The notes under the pieces were generated by a model, which was not told the origin of the DNA, did not search any database, and saw only the letters and a program-made list of their open reading frames with translations. From assembly GCF_000010725.1 (NCBI RefSeq), contig NC_013856.1, forward strand, positions 372,001-436,000: a DNA stretch of 64,000 nt, given 5' to 3'. The DNA comes from Azospirillum sp. B510 (lineage in GTDB: Bacteria; Pseudomonadota; Alphaproteobacteria; Azospirillales; Azospirillaceae). Of this stretch, positions 1 through 8,681 are shown piece after piece. How positions within the stretch are numbered: the first letter of the stretch is position 1; the number at the start of each line of letters is the position of its first letter. A program made the translations under genes and the position numbers.

Positions 1-393
1 CTCGAAGGCCGGATGGATGGAGCCGATCGCGGCCAGCACCTCGTCGCGCGTCCAGGGCTCGTCACGGGCGGGCAGGTCGCTTTTCAGGCGATAGACGATC
101 TCCGCCTCGATGCCGATGACGCGGAACATGCCGGCCGGCAGCGTCTCGCTGTCGAAGAACAGGGTCTCGGCATGGATGGGGGCGCTCGACGGCTCGGCGT
201 CGGGGGCCGACGCGCCGACCTTCCAGGCGGTCACCGGGCCGATGCGCCGCGCGACCTCGGTCTGGATGGCATAGGCGTCGGCCTTGTCGGCCGGCTGTGC
301 CGCGGCGGGCAGCGCGTCGAGCGGGCGGTTGTCACGGCGCGCGGCGAGCAGCGCCGCTGCGGCCTGGGAAACGGCCTCGGCGGTCATGGTCAT
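1..393 (-). CDS. 2-keto-4-pentenoate hydratase / fumarylacetoacetate hydrolase-family protein (3' end outside window)
   Basis: The visible 131 codons start at ATG 393 (a second ATG lies at 387) and run off the left edge without a stop. The N-terminus is alanine-rich with an AYAIQTEVARRIG stretch, then VTAWKVGAS, an acidic EAEIVYRL segment and SIHPAFE. This is the layout of the MhpD/FAH-like hydratase group, in which the two Glu residues of the E-x-E element bind a divalent metal. These enzymes hydrate or hydrolyse 2-keto-enoic acids in the cytoplasm. It is the last visible gene of the minus-strand cluster, 62 bp after the sialidase-like gene, so it probably acts on a keto-acid made by that pathway. 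The exact substrate cannot be read from this fragment. Confidence 0.7.
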   Translation of the reverse strand, partial: MTMTAEAVSQAAAALLAARRDNRPLDALPAAAQPADKADAYAIQTEVARRIGPVTAWKVGASAPDAEPSSAPIHAETLFFDSETLPAGMFRVIGIEAEIVYRLKSDLPARDEPWTRDEVLAAIGSIHPAFE

Positions 394-455
394 GGGACAA
401 GTCCCCGAAGAGGAGGGAAGCGGGCGGGAGCGCCGGGTGGCGCTCCCATCGCCAA

Positions 456-1673
456 TCAGCGGTTGCCTACCCAGTCGGGCGGAACACGGCTGTATTTGAT
501 GGCCTGACGGAAATAGGTGAAGGCGACATGCAGGTCGCCGTCCGCCGTCTGGGTGACCGACGGATAGGAGAATTCCCGGTTCAGGCTGTCCTTGGAATTG
601 TTGGTCATGCAATAGCCGTCGCCGACCTCCAGGTTCCGGCGCAGCGGCCAGGTCAGTCCGCCATCCTCCGACAGGGCCAGCGTCAGCGGCGCGCGCGGCG
701 CCCCCCAGAAGGCCTTGCGGGCAAGAGCCTCCGCCTTAACCGGGGCCGGAGCCACGGCGACGGCGGCACCGCCGGCGGGGACGTCGTCCTCGATCTCGTC
801 ATAGAGCGAGGCGCGGCGCCCGGTGGCGTTCTCCGCGCTCGACTGGTTGAAGACGATGGCGAGCCGGCCGTCGGCCAGCGCCGTCACCTGGATCGAGGAG
901 TTGTTGTTGGGCAGCTCGGTCGCCACCGGCGCGCTCCAGCTCCGGCCATTGTCGGTGGAGAGGCTGCGGTAGACATGGTCGGCCCAGCGGCTGCGGTAGA
1001 AGGCGGCCAGCGTGCTGTCGCGCAAAGGCACGACGCTCATATGGACGCAGCCGACGCTGTCGGGCACCGCATGCTCGGTCCAGCTTTCACCCTGGTCGCT
1101 GGAGATGCGCACCGCGCTGGTGTCGTTGTCGCCCACCCACTTCTCGCCCGGCGTGCCGTGGCAGAGGAAGGTCGGCATCAGCCAGTCGCCGTTCGGCAGC
1201 ACCACCACCGGCTGGCGGATGAAGATGCCGTCGCCGTTCGTCCCTTCGAACAGGGTGCGGATCGGCCCCCAGCTGTGCCCATGGTCGGCGGAGCTGCGGC
1301 AGCGGACGAAGGCGGTGTCCTGGTTGCCCGACACTTGTGCGGTGTAGAACAGCCACAACGTGCCGTCCGGCGCCGGGAACAGCACCGGATTCTGTTCCGA
1401 GCGGGTCGGGTCGTCCGACAGCTTGACCGGGTCGGTCCAGCGGTCGGAGCCCTGGGCCAGCCGCGAGAAATAGATCGAGATGTCGGGAATGCCCTCCTGG
1501 GTGCCGCCGAACCAGACGCAGCCGAGATCGCCGTTGCCGAGCACGGTGATGTTGGCGGCGTGGTTCTGGACGCAGGGCGACGGCAGATAGGCGTCGCGGC
1601 GCCCGGCATCCCCGTCCGCGGGCGCGATGCGCCCGCGTTCGATGGCGGAAGGCAGGGTTGAGGGTGTGGTCAT
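456..1673 (-). CDS. Sialidase-like BNR-repeat (six-bladed propeller) protein, probably cytoplasmic
   Basis: About 405 residues. Four Asp-boxes (S-x-D-x-G-x-x-W) are visible: SSADHGHSWGP, SSDQGESWTEH, STDNGRSWSAP and SEDGGLTWPL. They define the exo-alpha-sialidase/BNR propeller fold. An early NHAANITVLGNGDLGCVWFGG strand and a late EFSYPSVTQTADGDLHVAFT strand match the 'sialidase family' proteins found next to DapA/NanA-like lyases. No signal peptide or transmembrane segment is visible, so the protein should act inside the cell, unlike classic secreted sialidases. Members of this group act on or bind sialic-acid-like or other glycosides, and the activity is often untested. The start is uncertain: ATG 1673 and GTG 1682 both lack a clear Shine-Dalgarno. 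It follows the symporter gene by 37 bp in the same operon. Confidence 0.8.
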   Translation of the reverse strand: MTTPSTLPSAIERGRIAPADGDAGRRDAYLPSPCVQNHAANITVLGNGDLGCVWFGGTQEGIPDISIYFSRLAQGSDRWTDPVKLSDDPTRSEQNPVLFPAPDGTLWLFYTAQVSGNQDTAFVRCRSSADHGHSWGPIRTLFEGTNGDGIFIRQPVVVLPNGDWLMPTFLCHGTPGEKWVGDNDTSAVRISSDQGESWTEHAVPDSVGCVHMSVVPLRDSTLAAFYRSRWADHVYRSLSTDNGRSWSAPVATELPNNNSSIQVTALADGRLAIVFNQSSAENATGRRASLYDEIEDDVPAGGAAVAVAPAPVKAEALARKAFWGAPRAPLTLALSEDGGLTWPLRRNLEVGDGYCMTNNSKDSLNREFSYPSVTQTADGDLHVAFTYFRQAIKYSRVPPDWVGNR

Positions 1674-1710
1674 GACGGTCACATGGAAACGGAGGAGAAG
1701 GGGAGGAGGG

Positions 1711-3138
1711 TCACCGGGCTTCGGCCCGTGGCGGGGCCTGCGGCGCGGCGGCGACCATCGCCGGGGCGCTGCGGCCGCGGATCAGGCGTTCGACCGCCAT
1801 CACCAGCAGCGGCGTCAGCAGGGCGACATACATGTTGTCGATGCCATAGGGGTTGCCCAGGACATACCAGACGGTGGTGCTGACGGTGGCGCCGAGCAGG
1901 CCGAGCGTGGCACCCAGGTTGCTGGCGAAGAAGGGCAGGAAGAAGCCGATGATGGCGACCACCGTGATCGACAGGCGCAGCGCCCGGGTGAAGAAGGACA
2001 GCTTCAGGATTTCCGGGACGAAGAAGACGAAGATCAGCGGCAGGAAACCGATGATCAGCGACAGGATGCGGGTGGTGCGGAATTCCTGCTCCGGCGTCGG
2101 CTTCTTCCAGGGGACGTAGAAGTCGCGGACCATCAGCGAGGCGATGGCGAGCGCCACCGTGCTGACGCTGACGAAGACCGAGGCGACGAGCGAGGTGGTG
2201 ACGACGGCGGCCATCAGCGGATGCATGGCGTCCAGGAACACCGGCAGCGCATAGAGGCTCTTCATGTCGGGGTAGAGGTAATGGGCGGTGACGCCGATCA
2301 GCGCCAGCATGATGCCCAGCGGCAGGCAGAAGATCGAGGCGTAGATGGCGGAGCGCTGGGCCTCGCCGGCGCTGCGGTTGGACGAGATCGCCTGGATGAC
2401 GAACTGGGTGGAGAAGATGGCGCCGACGGTGCCGATGACCCAGGCGAAGACGGTCGGCATGCCGATCTTGCCCTCGATGGTGAAGTAATGGGCCGGCAGC
2501 TTCTCGACCATCGGAGTGATGCCGCCGCTCAGCGACAGCGCGGTGCCCAGCAGCAGGGCGATGCCGATCAGCTTGAGGGCGCTGTGCAGGATGGTGACGT
2601 AGGCGATGCCCTTCAGGCCGCCGAACACGTAATAAAAGGTGCTGACCACCGCGATGATGACCATCGCCCAGGTCAGGTCCAGGTTCATGACGGTGGACAG
2701 GGCCGCGGCACCGCTGATGTAGTTGCCGACATTCACCAGCAGCAGCGCATACATCATGATGATCGACACCGTCCGCATGGTGGAGGTGCCGTAATATTTC
2801 GCGATGGCGGCGGAGATGGTGTATTCGCCCGAGCCGTAGATGCGCTTGGCGAAGAACAGCCCGAACAGCAGGAAGCCGATCGAGGCCCCCAGCACCGACC
2901 AGGCCGACGCCATGCCGGAGGTGAAGGCCTCCTGCGCGGTGCCGACGGTGGATTTGGCGCCGATGAATTCGGACATCAGCAGGACGCCGACGACCGCCGC
3001 CGGCATCGACCGCGCGGCATTCATGAACTCGCCGTTGTTGCGGCTGCGCAGCCGCACCGTCAGCCAGGAGGTGAAGAGGATATAGAGGACGACGATCCCC
3101 AGGATGAGCGCGCTTTCCCCACTGGTGAAGTGATTCAT
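1711..3138 (-). CDS. Sodium:solute symporter (SSS family)
   Basis: 475 residues with about thirteen hydrophobic segments. Early elements are LGIVVLYILFTSWLTVRLRSRN, EFMNAARSMPAAVVGVLLMSEFIGAKST and GSGEYTISAAIAKYYG, followed by FYYVFGGLKGIAYVTILHSALKLIG. That last element is the SSS-family signature region around helices 5-6. The protein would use the sodium gradient to bring an organic anion or sugar across the inner membrane, and SSS members commonly carry sialic acids, sugar acids or proline. A good ribosome site (AGGGAG) precedes ATG 3138. It sits between the aldolase and the sialidase-like gene, so it is the likely importer of the substrate of this cluster. Confidence 0.9.
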   Translation of the reverse strand: MNHFTSGESALILGIVVLYILFTSWLTVRLRSRNNGEFMNAARSMPAAVVGVLLMSEFIGAKSTVGTAQEAFTSGMASAWSVLGASIGFLLFGLFFAKRIYGSGEYTISAAIAKYYGTSTMRTVSIIMMYALLLVNVGNYISGAAALSTVMNLDLTWAMVIIAVVSTFYYVFGGLKGIAYVTILHSALKLIGIALLLGTALSLSGGITPMVEKLPAHYFTIEGKIGMPTVFAWVIGTVGAIFSTQFVIQAISSNRSAGEAQRSAIYASIFCLPLGIMLALIGVTAHYLYPDMKSLYALPVFLDAMHPLMAAVVTTSLVASVFVSVSTVALAIASLMVRDFYVPWKKPTPEQEFRTTRILSLIIGFLPLIFVFFVPEILKLSFFTRALRLSITVVAIIGFFLPFFASNLGATLGLLGATVSTTVWYVLGNPYGIDNMYVALLTPLLVMAVERLIRGRSAPAMVAAAPQAPPRAEAR

Positions 3139-3233
3139 GGACGGGTCTCCCTAACGGGCGGATGGATCCGCCTTCGGTTGTTCGGGTGAAGGGCGCCGGC
3201 CCCTGATGCCGGCGCATGCGATGAGGAACAGCC

Positions 3234-4136
3234 TCACACCGCTTCGGCGTAGCGGGCCGCGAGTTCCTTGATCCGGTTGTCAGCCTCGTTGGCGATCAGC
3301 ACCGGGGCGCGGCTGAGGCCGACCTCCGGCATGGCGCGGTAGAGCGCGCGCTTGACCATCGCCGGCGGGAAGCCCAGCGCGTACAGCTCCTTGCGGAGCG
3401 TGCTGAAATGGGTCTGATGCGCCTCGGCCGCGGCGGCGTCGCCGGCCACGAAGGCGGCGTGGATGCCGTTGAGCGTCACCGGCGCGATGTTGCCGAGACC
3501 GGAGATGCAGCCGGCGGCACCATTGCGCAGGCCATGCAGAACCAGCGAGTCCGGCCCGACCAGCACGTCGAAATCACCGCGCTCGCGGGCGATGGCGAGG
3601 AAGCCGTCCAGGCTCTCCTGCGAACCGGCGCTGTCCTTGATGCCGATGATGTTCGGATGGTCGGCCAGGACGCGCGCGGTCTCCGGCTCCAGCGTGTTCC
3701 CGGTGCGGGCGGGGATGTTGTAGAGATAGAGCGGCACGGTCAGCGCGTCGGCGACGCGCAGGTAATGCGCGATCAGCTCGGCCTGCGAACAGGCGATGAA
3801 GGAGGGGGTGATGGCGGAGACCGCCTTGACGCCGAGAGCCTGGATCGCCCGGCCCAGCGCGATGGTCTGATGGGTGGAGATCTCGCCGATATGGGCCAGC
3901 ACCGGCACCTGTCCGGCGGCGGCCTCGACACAGATCTCCGCCACCGCCAGCTTCTCGTCGAAGGACAGGGCATAGAACTCGCCGTTGGTGCCGGCGCAGA
4001 ACACGCCGTTGCCGGCGGACGCCTGCCGTTTCACCTGCCGTCGCAGCGCTGCGATTTCGACGCGCTCATCGCCGTCGAAGGGGGTGACGATGGCGACGAA
4101 GGGACCGCCGATCTTGCTACCGCTGGTCTTGCTCAT
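3234..4136 (-). CDS. DapA/NanA-family aldolase (dihydrodipicolinate synthase-like lyase)
   Basis: 300 residues, the normal length of a class I aldolase barrel of the DHDPS/N-acetylneuraminate lyase family. The phosphate- or carboxylate-binding motif is present as GTNGEFYAL (family G-T-T/N-G-E), the catalytic tyrosine as YLYNIPARTGNTL, and the Schiff-base lysine as IIGIKDSAGS. These enzymes cleave or form 2-keto-3-deoxy acids to pyruvate plus an aldehyde in the cytoplasm. Neighbouring genes (Fe-alcohol dehydrogenase, symporter, sialidase-like protein) suggest a catabolic lyase rather than the lysine-pathway DapA: the aldehyde product would be handled by the adjacent dehydrogenase. The substrate may be a sialic acid, KDG-like sugar acid or similar keto acid. 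Confidence 0.85.
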   Translation of the reverse strand: MSKTSGSKIGGPFVAIVTPFDGDERVEIAALRRQVKRQASAGNGVFCAGTNGEFYALSFDEKLAVAEICVEAAAGQVPVLAHIGEISTHQTIALGRAIQALGVKAVSAITPSFIACSQAELIAHYLRVADALTVPLYLYNIPARTGNTLEPETARVLADHPNIIGIKDSAGSQESLDGFLAIARERGDFDVLVGPDSLVLHGLRNGAAGCISGLGNIAPVTLNGIHAAFVAGDAAAAEAHQTHFSTLRKELYALGFPPAMVKRALYRAMPEVGLSRAPVLIANEADNRIKELAARYAEAV

Positions 4137-4180
4137 GGGATTGACCTTTTAACGAACGGGATGGGGATCGCGCCGCGCCG

Positions 4181-5317
4181 TCAGGCGGCGGCGCGGTACA
4201 TGTTCAGGATGTCTTCGCGGCCAAGCTCGCGCGGGTTGTTGTCGAGCAGGCGGCGGATGGCGTGCGCCTCCTCGGCCATCCGGGGCAGATCGGCTTCCGG
4301 CACGCCGAACTCCGACAAGCGCATCTTGCAGCCGAGCGCCACGCACCAGTCATAGGCCGCCTTGAACACCAGGGCCGGATCGGTCGCGGGCTTCATCCCC
4401 AGCGCGTCGAGCACGGCGAGCGTCTTGGCCGGGACGGCCGGCGCGTTGAAGGCCAGCACATGCGGGAAGATCAGCGCGTTGGCGGCGCCATGCGGGATAT
4501 GGTGGCGGGTGCCCAGCGGATAGGCGACGGCATGGCCGGCGGCGGTGTTGACCGGACCCAGGCAGATGCCGCCATAGAAGGAGGCCAGCGACAGTCCGGC
4601 CCGCGCCTCGCGGTCGTTGCCGTCGGCGATGGCGCGCGGCAGGAAGCGGCCGACCAGCCGGATGCCTTCCAGCGCATAGAGGTCGATCAGCGGATGGGCC
4701 TTGCGGTTGGTGTAGGCCTCGACGCAATGGGCCAGGGCGTCGACGCCGGTGGCGGCGGTGACGGCGGCCGGCACGCTCAGCGTCAGGTCGGGATCGACCA
4801 CCGCGACGTCGGCCAGCGTGTGGACGCTCTGCACCGCCAGCTTGCTCATGGTCGCCGGGTCGGTGACGAGCGCGCGGGTGCCGACCTCGCTGCCGGTGCC
4901 GGCGGTGGTCGGCACCTGGATCAGGGCGGCGCGCTTGCCCGCCACCTTCTCCGGCCCGACCACGTCGCGGATGGTCTGGCCGCTGCCGGGCAGAACGGCG
5001 GCCAGCTTGGCCAGATCCATGGCGCTGCCGCCGCCGAAGCCGATCACCACCTGGGGCTCGACCCGATCGGCGACGGTGAGCAGCGCCTCCAGGTTAGGAA
5101 TGTCGGGTTCCGGCTTGATGTCGGCGAAGACGGTGACGGCGCCTTCCAGCCCCAGCAAATCCACGCGGGCGGCGTTGAAGGCGTCGGCGACCACCAGGAT
5201 GCGGGTCAGGCCGCGCTCGCGCACCCAGCGGCCGGTCTCCGCCGCCGTGCCGGCGCCGAAGACGACGCGGGCCGGACGGAGCAGCTCGATGGGGGTGGTC
5301 AGGTCGATGATGCTCAT
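4181..5317 (-). CDS. Iron-containing alcohol dehydrogenase
   Basis: 378 residues, typical of the Fe-ADH (type III) family. The N-terminal domain has RPARVVFGAGTAAETG and the NAD-binding GFGGGSAMDLAK. QVPTTAGTGSEVG marks the domain boundary, and the all-helical C-terminal domain carries the metal ligands within VDALAHCVEAYTNRKAHPLID and PHGAANALIFPHVLAFN. It interconverts an alcohol and an aldehyde with NAD(H) in the cytoplasm. The stop of pdxA lies 11 bp upstream and a GAGGACA ribosome site precedes ATG 5317, so the genes are co-translated. Its most likely job is to reduce or oxidise the aldehyde released by the neighbouring aldolase. Substrate specificity cannot be read from sequence. Confidence 0.9.
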   Translation of the reverse strand: MSIIDLTTPIELLRPARVVFGAGTAAETGRWVRERGLTRILVVADAFNAARVDLLGLEGAVTVFADIKPEPDIPNLEALLTVADRVEPQVVIGFGGGSAMDLAKLAAVLPGSGQTIRDVVGPEKVAGKRAALIQVPTTAGTGSEVGTRALVTDPATMSKLAVQSVHTLADVAVVDPDLTLSVPAAVTAATGVDALAHCVEAYTNRKAHPLIDLYALEGIRLVGRFLPRAIADGNDREARAGLSLASFYGGICLGPVNTAAGHAVAYPLGTRHHIPHGAANALIFPHVLAFNAPAVPAKTLAVLDALGMKPATDPALVFKAAYDWCVALGCKMRLSEFGVPEADLPRMAEEAHAIRRLLDNNPRELGREDILNMYRAAA

Positions 5318-5328
5318 TCTCGGTGTCC

Positions 5329-6363
5329 TCAGGCGGCGGCGCGCACGCGGGCGGCGGCCAGCTTCTCGGCGTAGTCGATGGCCTCGATCAGGCTCAGCTC
5401 GTTGGCGATGCCCTTGCCGGCGATGTCGAAGGCGGTGCCATGGTCGACCGAGGTGCGGATGATCGGCAGGCCGAGCGTGATGTTGACGCCGCTCAGCGCG
5501 TCCCAGGTCCCGGTCTCGGGATTGACGTTGAAGCCCAGCAACTTGACCGGGATGTGCCCCTGGTCATGGTACATGGCGACCACCGCGTCATACTGGCCGG
5601 CGCGCAGCTTGACGAAGATGGTGTCGCCCGGCACCGGCCCGACCACGTCCAGCCCGTCGGCGACGCACTGGCTGATGACAGGCTCGGTCACCTCGATGTC
5701 CTGGCGGCCGAACAGCCCGCCTTCGCCGGCATGGGGGTTGAGGGCGGCGATGGCGATGCGGCGGCGCGGCAGGCCGAGCCCGGCGAGCGTCTCCTCCGTG
5801 CGGTCGATGACGTAGCGCAGGCGTTCCGCCGTCAGCTTCTTCGGCACATCCTCCAGCGCGATGTGGGTGGTGACGTGGCTGACCCGCATGTTGCCGTGCG
5901 CCAGCATCATCACCGAGCCGCGCGCCCCGGTCAGCTCGGCCAGAAGGTCGGTGTGCCCGGCATAGTGATAGCCGGCCTTGTTCATCGCCTCCTTGTTCAA
6001 CGGCGCGGTGACGATGCCGTGGATGCGGCCGGCCTCGGCCAGCCGCACCGCGCGCTCCACCGCCAGATAGGCGAAGCGGCCGCCGTCGACCGACAGCACG
6101 CCGGGGCGGATCGGCTCGCCCTCCGGCCCGGCCTGGAGGCAGGCCAGCGCCGGCCATTCGCCGTCGATGTCGTTCACCTCCGGGAAGTCGAGGTCGCTGC
6201 TCAGGGCATCGCGCGCCGCGTGGAGGGCGGGGTTGCTGCCGATGACCAGCAGGCGCAGCGACCCATCGGCCAGCCGGTCCTTCAGACGCGCGCAGGCCTT
6301 CACGATGATCTCCGGGCCGACGCCGGCCGGATCGCCCATGGTGATGGCCAGATGCGGTGTCAT
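5329..6363 (-). CDS. pdxA2: PdxA-like 4-hydroxythreonine-4-phosphate dehydrogenase (probable PdxA2-type catabolic enzyme)
   Basis: 344 residues from ATG 6363. Visible family signatures are LAITMGDPAGVGPEIIVKA at the N-terminus, VTAPLNKEAMNKAGYHYAGH with a metal-ligand His, AALNPHAGEGGLFG, and MYHDQGHIPVKLLGF. The reading frame is open upstream, but that part lies over the kinase gene in another frame. The start used here overlaps the kinase stop by four bases (ATGA). PdxA oxidises and decarboxylates 4-phospho-hydroxy acids with NAD. When paired with a DUF1537 kinase, as here, family members (PdxA2) act on phosphorylated threonate or erythronate, giving dihydroxyacetone phosphate and CO2. That role is preferred over vitamin B6 synthesis. 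Confidence 0.88.
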   Translation of the reverse strand: MTPHLAITMGDPAGVGPEIIVKACARLKDRLADGSLRLLVIGSNPALHAARDALSSDLDFPEVNDIDGEWPALACLQAGPEGEPIRPGVLSVDGGRFAYLAVERAVRLAEAGRIHGIVTAPLNKEAMNKAGYHYAGHTDLLAELTGARGSVMMLAHGNMRVSHVTTHIALEDVPKKLTAERLRYVIDRTEETLAGLGLPRRRIAIAALNPHAGEGGLFGRQDIEVTEPVISQCVADGLDVVGPVPGDTIFVKLRAGQYDAVVAMYHDQGHIPVKLLGFNVNPETGTWDALSGVNITLGLPIIRTSVDHGTAFDIAGKGIANELSLIEAIDYAEKLAAARVRAAA

Positions 6364-7559
6364 GCTTGTTCTCCCTGATGATGCGGTGCGCCCAGCGCGA
6401 GCAGCCGGCGCAGCAGCGCCGGGTCGCCGAAGGCACCCGATTTTGAAACGACGCGGACCCCGTCGAAGCGGCCGCCGCGCAGGATGGAGCAGGGGACCCC
6501 CGGCCAAATATGGCCGTCGAGGTCCAGCCGGTCGGCTTCCAGCGCCAGGCACAGGCCGCGCAGGGTCTCGCCACCCGCCACCAGCAGCGTGCCGGGCGGG
6601 TCGATCCGGCGGACCAGCCGGGCGAATTCCCATTCGATCCGGTGCGCCGCATCGGCGCGCGCCACCCCCTCGGGCAGCGCGAGGACGGCAAGCGCGGTCC
6701 CGACATGGTCCAGCTGCTGCCCCAGCACCGTGGCGGCGGTGGGGCCGCCGTCCGGCAGGGTCAGCAACTGGTCGGAACAGGCGTCGAGTTGGGCCAGCAT
6801 CGCCGGATGGTTGGTGCCGAACAGCCCGAGCAACGGGCGCGGCAGCCGGCGCTGGTCGGTGACCTCGGCCGGCGCGCCGATCTGCCGGGCAAGGGCGCCG
6901 GCAAGCCCGCTGCTGCCGCACCACAGCACGCGCCCCTTCAGCGCGAGGCCGACGGCGGCGATGGCGTCGAGATCGGCGTCGGTCTCCGCGTCCCACAGGC
7001 TGATGCCAGCCGGCACGGTGCCGCCCGGGGAACGGAGCCGGAGGGTCAGGCCCTCGCGCTCCAGATCGGCGCGCAGATCGCTGGCGGCGGGGGTCCAGCC
7101 GCGCCCGTCACGTCCGCGGGCGAGCTGGACACCGTCGCGGGTGATGCGGCCCTGATAGGGGAAGGCGGGGGCGATGATGACATGATCGGGAGCCGTGGCG
7201 GCGATCCAGGCGGCGATCTCCGCCCCGGCATGGCCGCGCAGCAGGCTGTCGAGCTTGGCGTAGTGGAGGCTGCCGGGCGTGCGCGGCAGTCCGGCGGCAA
7301 GGGCGGCGACCCGGCGGCGCGCCTCGTCCCGCGTCGCTTCGCGCGTGCCGCTGTCGATGGCGGCACCGGTCGGGGCATCGGCATGGGACAGGGTCCGCCA
7401 GAAAACGGGAATCGGACCGGTGGCGATGGCGAACTGGGCGGCTGTGTCGAGCGCGCCGGTCAGATCATCGGCGATCAGGCACGGGCGCAGGGCGGCCGGC
7501 GATCGGGCCGGCATGTCGAGGCCGTCCGGCAGTCCGGCAGGTGCAACCATGCTGTCCAT
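6360..7559 (-). CDS. Four-carbon acid sugar kinase (DUF1537 family)
   Basis: 399 residues. The N-terminal domain opens with LIADDLTGALDTAAQFA, the hallmark of this family, and contains HYAKLDSLLRGHAGAEIAAW and IIAPAFPYQGRITRDGVQL. The C-terminal nucleotide-binding domain has PPGTLLVAGGETLRGL and a late PCSILRGGRFDGVRVVSKSGAFG. Characterised members phosphorylate D-threonate, L-threonate, D-erythronate or 3-oxo derivatives using ATP in the cytoplasm. Translational overlap with the PdxA-like gene fits the kinase/dehydrogenase pair that converts a tetronate to dihydroxyacetone phosphate. It is the first gene of the minus-strand cluster. The 287 bp upstream are unusually AT-rich and contain a GntR-type operator at 7728-7743. 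Confidence 0.88.
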   Translation of the reverse strand: MDSMVAPAGLPDGLDMPARSPAALRPCLIADDLTGALDTAAQFAIATGPIPVFWRTLSHADAPTGAAIDSGTREATRDEARRRVAALAAGLPRTPGSLHYAKLDSLLRGHAGAEIAAWIAATAPDHVIIAPAFPYQGRITRDGVQLARGRDGRGWTPAASDLRADLEREGLTLRLRSPGGTVPAGISLWDAETDADLDAIAAVGLALKGRVLWCGSSGLAGALARQIGAPAEVTDQRRLPRPLLGLFGTNHPAMLAQLDACSDQLLTLPDGGPTAATVLGQQLDHVGTALAVLALPEGVARADAAHRIEWEFARLVRRIDPPGTLLVAGGETLRGLCLALEADRLDLDGHIWPGVPCSILRGGRFDGVRVVSKSGAFGDPALLRRLLALGAPHHQGEQA

Positions 7560-7727
7560 CGGTGGTCCCCATCATTCTGAGCGGCGGCGGCCGGAAAAGC
7601 GGCGAACCGCAACCGGGCGCTCATGCCGCCCTTGACGATGCCCCACTCCATCACAGCGCTGCGGAGATGTCAATATGTTGTAATCTTGTTGGGCGGAAAA
7701 TGCGCAAATGTCGCAGTAATTTTACAT

Positions 7728-7743
7728 TACATGTTTACATGTA
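7728..7743. promoter_or_regulatory. GntR/FadR-type operator, copy 1 (perfect inverted repeat)
   Basis: TACATGT-TT-ACATGTA is a perfect inverted repeat with a 2-bp centre, set in an AT-rich patch of an otherwise GC-rich sequence. It lies 169 bp upstream of the kinase start at 7559 and downstream of the GntR gene. A related copy precedes the GntR gene itself (8682-8697). Two copies flanking a FadR-subfamily regulator argue that it controls the catabolic cluster and itself. Binding is inferred. Confidence 0.65.
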
Positions 7744-7846
7744 TGGACGGCTGCAAAACCGCGCCAGCCGGCGCTCCCCGTAAAGCAGCCGGGCCGGTGC
7801 GGGTTCGTCATGCCTACAGGCTGAGACTTGCGGCAGGTGCAGGGGC

Positions 7847-8656
7847 TTACAGCGACAGATCCAGGGTGCGGCCTTCGAACACGCGGTCGCGCGACCCTTC
7901 GAGATGGCGGCGCATGCGCTGGCGCGCGGTTTCGCCGTCACGGGCGCGGATGGCTTCGAAGATGCCGCGATGCTCGTCATAGACGCCGGACAGGCCGGAG
8001 CTCGGCCCCATCAGCGACACGCCATGGAACTTCATGCCGACGGCGATGTGATCCTTCAGCGCCTGCATCGACGACATGTAATAATGATTGTTCGTCGCTT
8101 CGGCGATGGCGGTATGGAAGGCATAGTCGGCATCCTCGCGGTGCCGGTGCGCGCGGGTCGCGTCATCCATCAGGGTGAGCGCCGTCGCGATGCTGTCGAG
8201 CGCGGCATCGTTCCAGCGCAAGGCGGCATGGTAGGCGTGATCCGGTTCGATGGTCAGCCGGAACTCGTAGCAGCGCTGGATGTCGGCGATGGTCTCCACC
8301 GGGGCGTAGCCCAGCATCGGCGGGCTTTCCTCCGCCGCCGCGCGGACGAAGCTGCCGGCCCCCTGGCGGGAATAGATCAGCCCATCCTCGCGCAGCCGCT
8401 TCAGCGCATCCCGGACCACCGGACGGGACACCTGGAAGCGGCCGGCAAGCTCGTTCTCGCCCGGTAGACGTTCGTCGGGCTGGAATTCGCCGGTGCTGAT
8501 CTGGGCCAGCAGCAGCTGATAGACCCGGGTGACCAGCGGGGTCTGCCGGGTCCGGAGATGCGACGTTCCGTCGGAGTTTCCTTCCGGCGCCGAAGAGGCC
8601 GCCACACGGGCCGCCGCGCCGTTGTCACCCGATCGCATCCTGCCGCTCCCATCCAT
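7847..8656 (-). CDS. GntR-family transcriptional regulator, FadR subfamily (FCD domain)
   Basis: 269 residues from ATG 8656, which has a GGAGG ribosome site nine bases upstream. Further upstream in-frame starts would run through the operator-like repeat at 8682-8697. The N-terminal winged helix-turn-helix covers about residues 45-110: VYQLLLAQISTGEFQPDERL, PGENELAGRFQVSRPVVRDA, then LKRLREDGLIYSRQGAGSFV. The C-terminal helical FCD effector domain follows, with metal-ligand-like positions in HAYHAALRWN, DADYAFHTAIAEATNNHYY and DEHRGIFEAIRARD. Such regulators usually bind a pathway acid and release DNA. Its neighbours and the shared operators point to control of the cluster beginning at 7559. 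Confidence 0.9.
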   Translation of the reverse strand: MDGSGRMRSGDNGAAARVAASSAPEGNSDGTSHLRTRQTPLVTRVYQLLLAQISTGEFQPDERLPGENELAGRFQVSRPVVRDALKRLREDGLIYSRQGAGSFVRAAAEESPPMLGYAPVETIADIQRCYEFRLTIEPDHAYHAALRWNDAALDSIATALTLMDDATRAHRHREDADYAFHTAIAEATNNHYYMSSMQALKDHIAVGMKFHGVSLMGPSSGLSGVYDEHRGIFEAIRARDGETARQRMRRHLEGSRDRVFEGRTLDLSL

Positions 8657-8681
8657 TGACCGTCGCCTCCGCGCTGTCAGG

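Noticed and set aside
5329..6996. Apparent N-terminal extension of the PdxA-like protein
   Set aside because: The extension overlaps the kinase gene out of frame and is Arg/Pro-rich; MTPHLAITMGDPAG at 6363 is the family start.
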